Shown piece by piece: positions 54,934 through 63,011 of a DNA stretch of 64,000 nt (positions within the stretch are counted from its first letter, which is position 1; each line of letters opens with the position of its first letter). This DNA is from JADJDM01 sp044352985 (GTDB taxonomy: Bacteria; Bacteroidota; Bacteroidia; B-17B0; Aurantibacillaceae). The notes under the pieces are model-generated. The model was not told where the DNA came from and did no database searches. It worked only from the letters and a program-made list of their open reading frames with translations. Where the stretch lies: the NCBI GenBank assembly GCA_044352985.1, contig JBILCU010000008.1, positions 119,169-183,168 on the forward strand. The letters run 5' to 3'. The position numbers were made by a program, and so were the translations under genes.

Positions 54934-54975
54934 TATTATAGCATATATGCTATAATAATTTTATGGCATTTATGC
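54934..54975. promoter_or_regulatory. Palindromic operator pair before the HTH gene
   Basis: A perfect 24-bp palindrome centred on GCATATATGC (54934-54957) is followed by a second GCATTTATGC (54966-54975), centres 25 bp apart. They lie in the divergent gap and end just 12 bp before the HTH start, so binding by the HTH protein could control both itself and the two small minus-strand genes. Confidence 0.5.
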
Positions 54976-54987
54976 TCTATTTATATC

Positions 54988-55242
54988 GTGAAAAAGCAAA
55001 AGGTAAAAGAGCGTCAAAAAATTTACGATATAGAAGGATTGCAACAACTTGCCAATTCACTAAAAGCAGAAAGAAAAAAGAAAGGTTTTACTCAAGAACA
55101 ATTAGCCTACGAATCAGAAATCACTTTATCACAAATAGCAAGAATAGAAACGGTTAAATCAAACCCCACAGTAAGTACTATATTCAAAATTGCACGAACA
55201 TTAAATATTCAAGTATCTGAATTATTTAATTTTAAACTATAA
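54988..55242 (+). CDS. XRE-type helix-turn-helix regulator
   Basis: An 84-residue DNA-binding protein. The HTH_3 domain (about 20-78) reads LANSLKAERKKKGFTQEQLA, then YESEITLSQIARIETVKSNP and TLNIQVSELF. GTG at 54988 is the start with best support. There is no other domain, so it is probably a simple autoregulator. The operator-like palindromes directly upstream support this. It resembles regulators of small defence or toxin-antitoxin loci, but no toxin is recognised in the divergent genes. Confidence 0.85.
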   Translation: MKKQKVKERQKIYDIEGLQQLANSLKAERKKKGFTQEQLAYESEITLSQIARIETVKSNPTVSTIFKIARTLNIQVSELFNFKL

Positions 55243-55267
55243 TATACTGATAACCGTAATAAAAAAA

Positions 55268-56131
55268 TCAAGCCCAAACACCAACAGCCATTCTGTCATT
55301 CTGATTGATATCCTTTAAAATACGTACAAAACTAAAATTATTTTTTTGCAGAAGTGTTTTTATTTCAGCTCCGTATTTTTGGTTGATTTCAAAATACAAT
55401 TTGCCATTTTGGTTTAAATGTTTTTTAGCAAACAAAATTATTTTCTCATAAAACAAAAAAGGATTTTCATCTTCTACAAATAATGCCAGATGCGGTTCAA
55501 AATCTACTACTTGTTGTTGTAAAGAATGTGTTTCAATTTTGGAAATGTATGGCGGATTGCTAACAATGATATCAAACTTACGCTCTATGTCAACTTCACT
55601 TACTAGAATATCATAACGATGAAAATGAATTTTCCGGTTCAAACGCTGCGCATTCATGTTAGCAACCTCAAGTGCTTTTTCAGAAATATCCAATGCATGA
55701 ATATCCCAATTGGGTTTGGTTTTTTTTAGCGCTAATGGTATGCAGCCACTTCCGGTTCCGATATCCAGTAAGCATAAATGATTTGTGGTGTTTTCAACTT
55801 TTATTAATTCCACTAATTCTTCTGTTTCCGGACGAGGAATTAAAACGTGTTCATTAACAAAATATTCATCCTGATAAAACCAAGCTTTTTGAAGTAGTTG
55901 CTGAATTGGTTTACCCGTAGATAGCGCTTTAGCGATATCGTAAATTTCAATTAAATCCGACTGATTAATGCATTCGTTTTTAGAAAGCCTAAGTTGCTCG
56001 CGCGAAAATTGAAGCACATGCTCAAAAGCCATAAAAATCAATTCATCAATCTCACCTTGTTCATATAAACTATTTAAGGAATCATGATAAAATTCAATTA
56101 TATCAGAAATCTTATTTGATCGTACTTTCAT
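55268..56131 (-). CDS. prmC: Release factor glutamine N5-methyltransferase
   Basis: Methylates the GGQ glutamine of peptide release factors. The 287 residues have an N-terminal helical domain (about 1-85), a SAM site LLDIGTGSGCIPLALKK and the catalytic NPPYISKIE motif. LIPRPETEELVE is also typical. It starts on the last base of folP (TAATG at 56131), so the two are coupled. Confidence 0.94.
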   Translation of the reverse strand: MKVRSNKISDIIEFYHDSLNSLYEQGEIDELIFMAFEHVLQFSREQLRLSKNECINQSDLIEIYDIAKALSTGKPIQQLLQKAWFYQDEYFVNEHVLIPRPETEELVELIKVENTTNHLCLLDIGTGSGCIPLALKKTKPNWDIHALDISEKALEVANMNAQRLNRKIHFHRYDILVSEVDIERKFDIIVSNPPYISKIETHSLQQQVVDFEPHLALFVEDENPFLFYEKIILFAKKHLNQNGKLYFEINQKYGAEIKTLLQKNNFSFVRILKDINQNDRMAVGVWA

Positions 56132-56952
56132 TAATTTGACTTTAATTGAGTATATAGTTTAACCACCTCATTAGCCTCTTTTACATCATGAACTCGTAAT
56201 ATACTTGCACCTTTTAACAAAGCAATTGTATTTAATACAGTTGTTCCATTTAAAGCATCTTTGGCTTCGCATTCCAGTACTCGTTGAATCATGGATTTGC
56301 GAGATAATCCGATAAGTATAGGCATTTTCAATTTTTTAAACGAATCCAATTCGTTCAATAATTGATAATTATGTGTAAGCTGTTTTGCAAATCCAAATCC
56401 AGGATCTATAATAATATCTTTTATTCCTGCCTGTTTAAATAGTTGAATTTTAAGCTGAAAATATTCATAAACTTCCTGCACACAATTTTTATAGGTAGCT
56501 TTACTTTGCATGTTTTTAGGATTGCCTTTTATGTGCATGGCTATGTAAGGTAATTTTAGCTGCGCTACCGTTGAAATCATTTTTTTATCCAATGTTCCGG
56601 CTGAAATATCATTAATAATATCAGCCCCAAATTCTGATGCTGCTAATGCTGTTTCTGATCGATAGGTATCAATAGAAATAAATACCTCAGGAAAAGTGTT
56701 TCTGATTAGTTTTAAAGATGGAATTAATCGTTTAAGCTCCTCATCAACACCAATTGGCAAAGAGCCCGGCTTACTACTTTCTGCTCCTAGGTCAAACATA
56801 TAACAGCCCAGTTCAATTTCCTTTTCAATTTTTTTAAGTAACTTTTTGGCCGTAAGGGGTTTGTCGGTTTTGTAAAATGAATCGGGAGTAAGGTTTACAA
56901 TCGACATTACTTTTGGTTCATTTAATTCTAATTTTTTTCCGTTAATTATCAT
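56131..56952 (-). CDS. folP: Dihydropteroate synthase
   Basis: Joins p-aminobenzoate to a pterin diphosphate in folate synthesis; the target of sulfonamides. The 273 residues form a TIM barrel with MSIVNLTPDSFY, MFDLGAESSKPGS (DxGxES-x-PG), SIDTYRSE, INDISAG, IAMHIKGNP, IIDPGFGFAK and ILIGLSRKSM. All pterin-site motifs are present. The usual cdaA-like neighbour is not downstream; prmC is there instead. Confidence 0.95.
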   Translation of the reverse strand: MIINGKKLELNEPKVMSIVNLTPDSFYKTDKPLTAKKLLKKIEKEIELGCYMFDLGAESSKPGSLPIGVDEELKRLIPSLKLIRNTFPEVFISIDTYRSETALAASEFGADIINDISAGTLDKKMISTVAQLKLPYIAMHIKGNPKNMQSKATYKNCVQEVYEYFQLKIQLFKQAGIKDIIIDPGFGFAKQLTHNYQLLNELDSFKKLKMPILIGLSRKSMIQRVLECEAKDALNGTTVLNTIALLKGASILRVHDVKEANEVVKLYTQLKSN

Positions 56953-56991
56953 GTTAAGCGCTTATATTTGTACACTATCAAATTTAATATT

Positions 56992-57525
56992 ATGGATACC
57001 AATCAGCAATACGATGCTGTAATAAAACTTTGCAAAGATATTTTTTTAAAGAAAATGAAAGACTATGGTACTGCATGGAGAATTTTAAGGACTTCATCGC
57101 TTACCGATCAGATTTTTATTAAGGCACAACGTATCAGAAGTATTGAGCAAAAAGGAACACAAAAAGTTCAGGACGATATACGTGGTGAGTACATTGGAAT
57201 TATCAATTATTGCATAATTGCGTTAATTCAGTTAGACCTGGCAAATGATTCGAGAACAGATTTACCATTTGATGAAACTGCTGCATTGTATGAAAAGCAT
57301 TTTAACGACACTAAAAAATTAATGCAGGATAAAAATCACGATTATGGCGAAGCTTGGAGAGATATGAGAGTTAGTTCGTTAACGGATTTAATTTTAATGA
57401 AAATTTTAAGAGTAAAACAAATAGAGGATAATCAAGGACAAACGATCATCTCTGAAGGAATTGATGCCAACTATATGGATATGATTAATTATTCTGCCTT
57501 TGCATTGATTAAACTGGAAAAGTAA
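56992..57525 (+). CDS. DUF1599 (Nmad1) protein with two tandem domains
   Basis: A 177-residue cytoplasmic protein. I start at ATG 56992 (MDTNQQYDAVI); an upstream TTG would add eight residues without support. Two copies of one unit follow: MKDYGTAWRILRTSSLTDQI...GIINYCIIALIQLD (about 20-85) and NHDYGEAWRDMRVSSLTDLI...DMINYSAFALIKLE (about 110-176). The family is named nucleotide-modification-associated domain 1 because of phage relatives; the chromosomal Bacteroidota form is divergently paired with folP and has no proven activity. Confidence 0.85.
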   Translation: MDTNQQYDAVIKLCKDIFLKKMKDYGTAWRILRTSSLTDQIFIKAQRIRSIEQKGTQKVQDDIRGEYIGIINYCIIALIQLDLANDSRTDLPFDETAALYEKHFNDTKKLMQDKNHDYGEAWRDMRVSSLTDLILMKILRVKQIEDNQGQTIISEGIDANYMDMINYSAFALIKLEK

Positions 57526-57560
57526 ACCATTCATTTTTAATTAAGCAGTTCACTAAATCA

Positions 57561-57593
57561 AAAAGGGTAAAACAACTGTTTTACCCTTTTTTT
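57561..57593 (+). terminator. Terminator after the DUF1599 gene
   Basis: AAAAGGGTAAAAC, a short loop and GTTTTACCCTTTT with a T run, 35 bp after the stop codon. Confidence 0.85.
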
Positions 57594-57616
57594 GTTTGTG
57601 TCATCCTTTTGCCTGA

Positions 57617-57964
57617 CAGTTCGAGAGAAGTCGAGAACTGAATAAATAAATTATTGGCAGTTTAGTTTTTTGCCTACTTTTCGACTTCGCTCAAAGTGAC
57701 AAAAAAAAGTCAGTTCGAGCGAAGTCGAGAACTGAATAGTTAAATTATTAGCAGTTTAGTTTTTTGCCTACTTTTCGACTTCGCTCAAAGTGACAAAAAA
57801 AACAGTCAGTTCGAGCGAAGTCGAGAACTGAATAGTTAAATTATTGGCAGTTTAGTTTTTTGCCTACTTTTCGACTTCGCTCAAAGTGACAAAAAAAAGT
57901 CAGTTCGAGCGAAGTTGAGAACTGAATAGTTAAATTATTAGCAGTTTAGTTTTTTGCCTACTTT
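57617..57964. repeat. Tandem array of 94-96 bp palindromic repeats
   Basis: Units start at 57617, 57711, 57807 and 57901 with CAGTTCGAGCGAAGTCGAGA; the fourth is cut short at about 57964. Each unit has a left arm TTCGAGCGAAGTCGAG and a right arm TTTCGACTTCGCTCAA, so it can fold into a hairpin around AT-rich sequence that includes TTTAGTTTTTTGCCTACTTT. Copies are nearly identical. The same arm occurs alone at 62874, beside the cas remnant. The 905-bp gap to cas9 otherwise holds the possible gene remnant at 58120 and the tracrRNA. Confidence 0.9.
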
Positions 57965-58119
57965 AAAAAATTAAAAAGACTACAAACAAATAAGCTTAAA
58001 CGATTAACAAGTTGTTATCTGCATTGATGAAGCTTTTTTTATTTTTTTGGTTTCAGTGATTGCTATTCAAATCAAATTATATTTATGAATTAATGGTAAA
58101 CAATCATATTAAAAATTAA

Positions 58120-58275
58120 ACATGGCGTTTAACGAAATTGAACCCATTATGCTTTTTTGTAATTGGATTGCTTAATGATATTGATACAATTAGCGGTGAT
58201 GAATTTAAAATACATTTACAAAACACCACTAAAAAATTAATCAAGAAAAATTTAAACCAAAAAATAAAATATTAA
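58120..58275 (+). pseudogene. Possible remnant of a small gene
   Basis: An open stretch without its own ATG reads FVIGLLNDIDTISGDEFKIH and continues to a stop at 58275. An ATG at 58122 opens another frame (MAFNEIEPIMLF) that stops after 17 codons and could be the same gene before a frameshift. The composition looks protein-like but I recognise no family. It may be nothing more than AT-rich intergenic DNA between the repeat array and the tracrRNA. Confidence 0.2.
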
Positions 58276-58310
58276 ATTAGTCATTGAATGACTGAAGCAA
58301 AAATAATAAC

Positions 58311-58388
58311 AAAAAAAAGCGAGAGTTGCCTCCCGCTTTAGATGTTTTCACAACGGAATAATCCTTATTGTGATTTGCTTCAAAATGT
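58311..58388 (-). ncRNA. tracrRNA of the Cas9 locus
   Basis: On the minus strand the RNA would begin near ATTTTGAAGCAAATCACAAT, which pairs with the first 21 nt of the CRISPR repeat (GTTGTGATTTGCTTTC...) over about 20 bp with one bulged U. Then comes AAGGATTATTCCGTTGTGAA, where GGA/TCC forms the nexus stem, and last GCGGGAG-GCAA-CTCTCGC (58336-58319) with eight T residues (58318-58311) as terminator. Order and size (about 78 nt) are those of type II tracrRNAs. The 5' end is inferred from the promoter at 58393-58423. Confidence 0.85.
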
Positions 58389-58392
58389 GATG

Positions 58393-58423
58393 CAATAATA
58401 AATGATAAAATTGAATTAAACAA
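58393..58423 (-). promoter_or_regulatory. Putative tracrRNA promoter
   Basis: Minus strand TTG (58423-58421), 20 nt and TATTATTG (58400-58393) approximate TTG-N19-TAnnTTTG. Transcription would start near 58385-58388, exactly at the edge of the anti-repeat, and diverges from cas9. Confidence 0.5.
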
Positions 58424-58431
58424 CAAACGAT

Positions 58432-61400
58432 ATGAAAAAAATTTTAGGACTGGATTTAGGAACTAACTCAATAGGTTGGGCTTTTGTTAATGAGGCTGAA
58501 CAAGACAATGAAAAATCTGCTATCATAAAATTGGGTGTAAGAGTTAATCCGCTTACGGTTGACGAACAACAAAATTTTGAAAAAGGAAAAAGCATTACTA
58601 CAAATGCAGATAGAACACTCAAAAGAAGTATGCGAAGAAATTTACAACGCTTTAAACTTCGAAAAGAAAATTTAATTGAAATATTAAAAGAACATCATTT
58701 TATTTCTAATACTACTCTTTTATCTGAACACGGAAATAAAAGCACTTTTGAAACATACAGATTAAGATCAAAAGCAGCTTCAGAAAAAATTAGTTTAGAG
58801 GAATTTGCGAGAGTATTGCTGATGATAAATAAAAAACGTGGTTATAAGAGTAGCCGCAAAGCAAAATCGCAAGATGAAGGGCAGTTGATTGACGGGATGG
58901 AAATAGCGAAGAAATTATACAACGAAAACAGCACTCCCGGAGAATTTGTTTTACAATTACTTAAAGAAGGGAAAAAATATATACCTGATTTTTATCGTTC
59001 GGATTTACAAAATGAATTTGATAAAATTTTTGACAAACAACTTTCTTTTCATCCGAATTATTTATCTAACGAATTAAAAGAAGAATTGCGTGGCAAAAAA
59101 CGCGATGCAGTTTGGGCAATTTGTGCCAAAGCATTTAAAGATAAAGGTTTTGAACTAGTAGGTGCAAAAAGACAAGGAAATGCAACTGCTCAAAAAATAG
59201 AAAATTACGAATGGCGAGTAACCGGTTTAACTGAGAAATTAGGTTTAGAACAGTTAGTTATTGTGCTGCAACAAATCAATATACAATTAAATAGCTCTAG
59301 CGGTTACCTCGGTGCCATAAGCGACAGAAGCAAGGAGCTATACTTTAATAAAGAAACTGTTGGGCAGTATTTAATGCGCCAATTGGATAAGGATCCACAT
59401 ACACGGTTAAAAAATCAAGTATTTTACCGCCAGGATTATTTAGATGAATACAATTGTATTTGGGAAACTCAATCTAAATTTCACAAACAACTAACCGAAA
59501 TGTTAAAGACTGAAATCAGAGATGTTATTATTTTTTATCAAAGGAGGTTAAAAAGCCAAAAGGGTTTGGTAAGCATTTGTGAATTTGAAAACAGAACCAT
59601 TGAAGTACTTGTTGACGGCAAAAAGAAAACAAAAACAATTGGCAATAAAGTTTGTCCAAAATCCTCTCCGCTGTTTCAGGAATTTAAGATTTGGCAAATA
59701 TTAAATAATCTTCAAGTAATTGAAAAATCAACCGGATATAAACGCGAATTAAATCAGGAAGAAAAAGATATACTTTTTAAGGAGCTAAATTTTAAGGATA
59801 AAATTTCAAAAAATGATGCGCTTAAATTACTGTTTGAAAATCATAAAGAGTTAGACTTAAATTACAAAGACATTGAAGGCAACCGAACAAATGCCAGTCT
59901 TTTTAAAGCTTACCAAACTATTATTGAAGTTAGCGGTCATGGCGAATTTGATTTCTCTAAAATGAATGCTGATGAGATACTTGAAACAACTCAGTCGGTT
60001 TTTGACGGACTTGGATTTAATACGGCTATTTTAAAATTTGATACTCAACTTGATGGAAATGCCTTTGAAAAACAAGCTTCGTATCAATTATGGCATTTAT
60101 TGTATTCGTTTGAAGGCGATAACACCACCACAGGCATTGGTAATTTAATTCAAAAAATTGAAAGTAAATATGGGTTTTCAAAAGAATTTGCCAATATAAT
60201 TGCCAATGTAAGTTTTCAAGCTGATTATGGTAGTTTAAGTACCAAAGCCATACGTAAAATAATACCTCACTTAAAAGAAGGAAATGAATTTAGTGTAGCG
60301 TGTTCATTAGCTGATTATAGGCATTCCAAAGATTCTTTAACCAAAGAAGAAAAAGAAAAAAAAATACTGAAAGACAAGCTTGATATTCTTCCTAAAAACA
60401 GTTTGCGTAATCCCGTGGTTGAAAAAATATTAAACCAAATGATTAATGTGGTGAATACAGCAATTGATACATATGGTAAACCAGATGAAATAAGAATTGA
60501 GTTAGCAAGAGAATTAAAAAAGAGCGCTAAAGAAAGAGAAGAATTAACAGCTGCTATTTCTAAAAGTACAGCAGAACACGAAAAATACAGAGCCACTTTA
60601 CAAAAAGAATTTGGCTTGACACAGGTAAGTCGAAATGATATTATTCGCTATAAATTGTACTTAGAATTGGAACATGTGGGGTTTCATACACTTTACTCCA
60701 ACACCTACATTCCAAGAGAAAAATTATTCAGTAAAGAATTTGATATTGAACACATCATTCCGCAGTCAAGGCTATTTGATGATTCTTTTTCAAATAAAAC
60801 CATTGAAAGCAGAAGTTATAATATTGAAAAAGCCAACGAAACGGCTTTAGATTATATAAAAGTGAAGTTTGGAGATAAGGGGTTGGAAAATTATTTAAAA
60901 CGAATTGAAGATTTATATAAGACTGCCAAAATTTCTAAAACCAAATACAATAAGCTTAAAATGAGTAATAAAGACATCCCTGATAACTTTATTGCGCGCG
61001 ATTTAAGAGATACTCAATACATTGCAAAAAAAGCAAAATCAATTTTAGAAGAATTAGTAAAAGATGTTGTATCAACTAGCGGTATGGTTACCGATAGATT
61101 AAGGCAAGATTGGCAGTTAATTGATGTGATGCAAGAATTAAATTGGGATAAATATAACAAACTAGGATTAACTGAAGTAATTGAAAACCGTGAAGGCCAT
61201 AAAATAAATCGTATTAAAGATTGGACAAAACGAAACGACCATCGCCATCATGCTATGGATGCACTAACTATTGCCTTTACAAAAAGAAGTCACATACAAT
61301 ACTTAAATAATTTAAATGCTAAAAGCGATAAATCTGGAAGTATATATGGCATTGAACAAAAAGAATTATATAAAGATAATAACAATAAATTAAAATTTAA

Positions 61401-62598
61401 ACCTCCAATTCCATTAAATGATTTTAGAGCAGAAGCAAAAAAACATTTAGAAAACACCTTAGTTTCAATTAAAGCAAAAAATAAAGTAACCACCATTAAT
61501 ATAAACACTACTAAAAAACAAGGTGGCTTAAATAAAAAGAAACAACTTACACCTCGTGGTCAATTGCATTTAGAAACTGTTTATGGTAGCATAAAACAGT
61601 ATGTTACTAAAGAAGAAAAAGTAGGCGCTAACTTTAATGAAGATTTAATTAAAACAGTTGCTAATAAAAAATACCGTGAAGCTTTATTAAAACGACTAAC
61701 TGAATTTGATAACAATCCTAAAAAAGCATTTACTGCAAAAAACAGTTTAGATAAAAATCCTTTGTATTTTGATGCGCTACAAACTTATAAAGTGCCAGTA
61801 AAGGTTAAAACAGTTGCTTTAGAAACTATCTACACTATTAGAAAAGACATTACTCCTGATTTAAAAATTGAAAAAGTGGTTGACCCTAAAATAAGAGAAG
61901 TATTAAATAATAGACTAAAAGAACATAATAATGATAGCAAAAAAGCCTTTTCTAATTTAGATGAAAATCCTATTTGGTTAAATAAAGATAAAGGTATTGC
62001 AATAAAACGAGTTGCAATTACTGGCATAAATAATGCACAAGCCTTGCATAGTAAAAAAGATAAAGAAGGTAATTTAATACTCGATAATAATGGCAATGGA
62101 ATACCAGTTGATTTTGTTAATACTGGAAACAATCATCATGTGGCTATTTACAAAGATGAAAATGGTGATTTACAAGAAAATGTAGTTTCCTTTTTTGATG
62201 CTAGCACTCGTATAAATTTAGGTTTACCAATTATTGATAAAAGCTATAAAGAAAAGGATGGATGGCAATTTTTATTTAGCATGAAACAGAACGAATATTT
62301 TGTATTCCCAAATGAGCAAACTGGATTTAAACCTGATGAGATAGATTTATTTAAGCCTGAAAATTATCATTTAATAAGCCCAAATTTATTTGTAGTTCAA
62401 ACAATGTCAAAAGTAATGTATGGCAATGCTATTATTAGAGATTATAAATTCAGACACCATTTAGAGACTACAAAAAATGACCAAAAAGAATTGAAGGGTA
62501 CAACATTTAAACAATATAAAACATTAAATGAATTTGATAAAATCACAAAAGTTCGAATTAATCATATTGGACAAATTGTTTCAGCTTATGAATATTAA
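58432..62598 (+). CDS. cas9: CRISPR-associated endonuclease Cas9, type II-C
   Basis: RNA-guided DNA endonuclease of 1388 residues, in the large size class of Bacteroidota II-C enzymes. RuvC-I is ILGLDLGTNSIGW (D8) and the arginine-rich bridge helix is at about 59-85 (RTLKRSMRRNLQRFKLRK). RuvC-II is EIRIELAREL (E690). The HNH domain reads DIEHIIPQSRLFDDSFSNK (D771, H774), with N797 23 residues on, the same spacing as in SpCas9. RuvC-III is HRHHAMDAL (H940, D943). All nuclease residues are present, so it should cut both strands. The C-terminal part has a duplicated module beginning near 1081 and 1154. No csn2 is present, hence II-C. Confidence 0.96.
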   Translation: MKKILGLDLGTNSIGWAFVNEAEQDNEKSAIIKLGVRVNPLTVDEQQNFEKGKSITTNADRTLKRSMRRNLQRFKLRKENLIEILKEHHFISNTTLLSEHGNKSTFETYRLRSKAASEKISLEEFARVLLMINKKRGYKSSRKAKSQDEGQLIDGMEIAKKLYNENSTPGEFVLQLLKEGKKYIPDFYRSDLQNEFDKIFDKQLSFHPNYLSNELKEELRGKKRDAVWAICAKAFKDKGFELVGAKRQGNATAQKIENYEWRVTGLTEKLGLEQLVIVLQQINIQLNSSSGYLGAISDRSKELYFNKETVGQYLMRQLDKDPHTRLKNQVFYRQDYLDEYNCIWETQSKFHKQLTEMLKTEIRDVIIFYQRRLKSQKGLVSICEFENRTIEVLVDGKKKTKTIGNKVCPKSSPLFQEFKIWQILNNLQVIEKSTGYKRELNQEEKDILFKELNFKDKISKNDALKLLFENHKELDLNYKDIEGNRTNASLFKAYQTIIEVSGHGEFDFSKMNADEILETTQSVFDGLGFNTAILKFDTQLDGNAFEKQASYQLWHLLYSFEGDNTTTGIGNLIQKIESKYGFSKEFANIIANVSFQADYGSLSTKAIRKIIPHLKEGNEFSVACSLADYRHSKDSLTKEEKEKKILKDKLDILPKNSLRNPVVEKILNQMINVVNTAIDTYGKPDEIRIELARELKKSAKEREELTAAISKSTAEHEKYRATLQKEFGLTQVSRNDIIRYKLYLELEHVGFHTLYSNTYIPREKLFSKEFDIEHIIPQSRLFDDSFSNKTIESRSYNIEKANETALDYIKVKFGDKGLENYLKRIEDLYKTAKISKTKYNKLKMSNKDIPDNFIARDLRDTQYIAKKAKSILEELVKDVVSTSGMVTDRLRQDWQLIDVMQELNWDKYNKLGLTEVIENREGHKINRIKDWTKRNDHRHHAMDALTIAFTKRSHIQYLNNLNAKSDKSGSIYGIEQKELYKDNNNKLKFKPPIPLNDFRAEAKKHLENTLVSIKAKNKVTTININTTKKQGGLNKKKQLTPRGQLHLETVYGSIKQYVTKEEKVGANFNEDLIKTVANKKYREALLKRLTEFDNNPKKAFTAKNSLDKNPLYFDALQTYKVPVKVKTVALETIYTIRKDITPDLKIEKVVDPKIREVLNNRLKEHNNDSKKAFSNLDENPIWLNKDKGIAIKRVAITGINNAQALHSKKDKEGNLILDNNGNGIPVDFVNTGNNHHVAIYKDENGDLQENVVSFFDASTRINLGLPIIDKSYKEKDGWQFLFSMKQNEYFVFPNEQTGFKPDEIDLFKPENYHLISPNLFVVQTMSKVMYGNAIIRDYKFRHHLETTKNDQKELKGTTFKQYKTLNEFDKITKVRINHIGQIVSAYEY

Positions 62599-62609
62599 AT
62601 CATAAAACT

Positions 62610-62862
62610 ATGATAAAACGTACGCTCTACTTCGGCAATCCATCTTATTTGAGTATTAAACATGCTCAATTAATTATTCGTTTGCCTGAAGTAGAAAAAA
62701 ACGATTTATTACCAACCGTATTTAAACGAGCAGCTTTAGCAACTATCCCTGTTGAGGATATTGGTATTGTGGTCATAGATAATCCACAAATTACTTTAAC
62801 CAGTGGCTTGCTGCAAGCCTTGCAATTTACGAGATGTGCCTCAGCAATTGGAACTTTTTTAA
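62610..62862 (+). pseudogene. cas1: Remnant of cas1 joined by deletion to the end of cas2
   Basis: Starts 11 bp after cas9 with MIKRTLYFGNPSYLSIKHAQ, the standard Cas1 opening, and stays Cas1-like to about residue 69 (VPVEDIGIVVIDNPQITLTSGLLQAL, with I for the first V). Intact II-C Cas1 has about 290-300 residues; all catalytic residues lie in the missing part. In another frame the bases 62833-62862 read DVPQQLELF and stop, resembling the C-terminus of II-C Cas2 proteins as I remember them. One deletion from inside cas1 to near the end of cas2 would explain both. In its own frame the cas1 fragment runs to a stop at 62903. Confidence 0.75.
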
Positions 62863-62873
62863 CCCCAATTATT

Positions 62874-62897
62874 GTCAGTTCGAGCGAATTCGAGAAT
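62874..62897. repeat. Single copy of the palindromic repeat arm
   Basis: GTCAGTTCGAGCGAATTCGA and the following bases match the start of the units at 57617-57964 with one change. It lies 12 bp after the presumed cas2 stop, so copies of this repeat bracket cas9. Confidence 0.75.
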
Positions 62898-63011
62898 AAT
62901 TAGAAACAAAAAATCCACCTCTCGGTTGGATAATTGTTCGATAAAACTTCATTTTTAGTATTGATAAATTTACCTTAAATCATTGATTTTACTATTGTTT
63001 TCAACTTATAT

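Noticed and set aside
60315..60596. Minus-strand frame inside cas9
   Set aside because: Hydrophobic low-complexity shadow of the Lys/Glu-rich Cas9 coding strand; no start signal.
62820..62903. The last 28 residues of the cas1 frame as a genuine new C-terminus
   Set aside because: The residues look random, run into the dispersed repeat, and another frame of the same bases gives a more credible Cas2-like end.
62862..63011. Search for a complete cas2 or csn2 before the array
   Set aside because: Only about 150 bp remain, partly repeat sequence; neither gene can fit.
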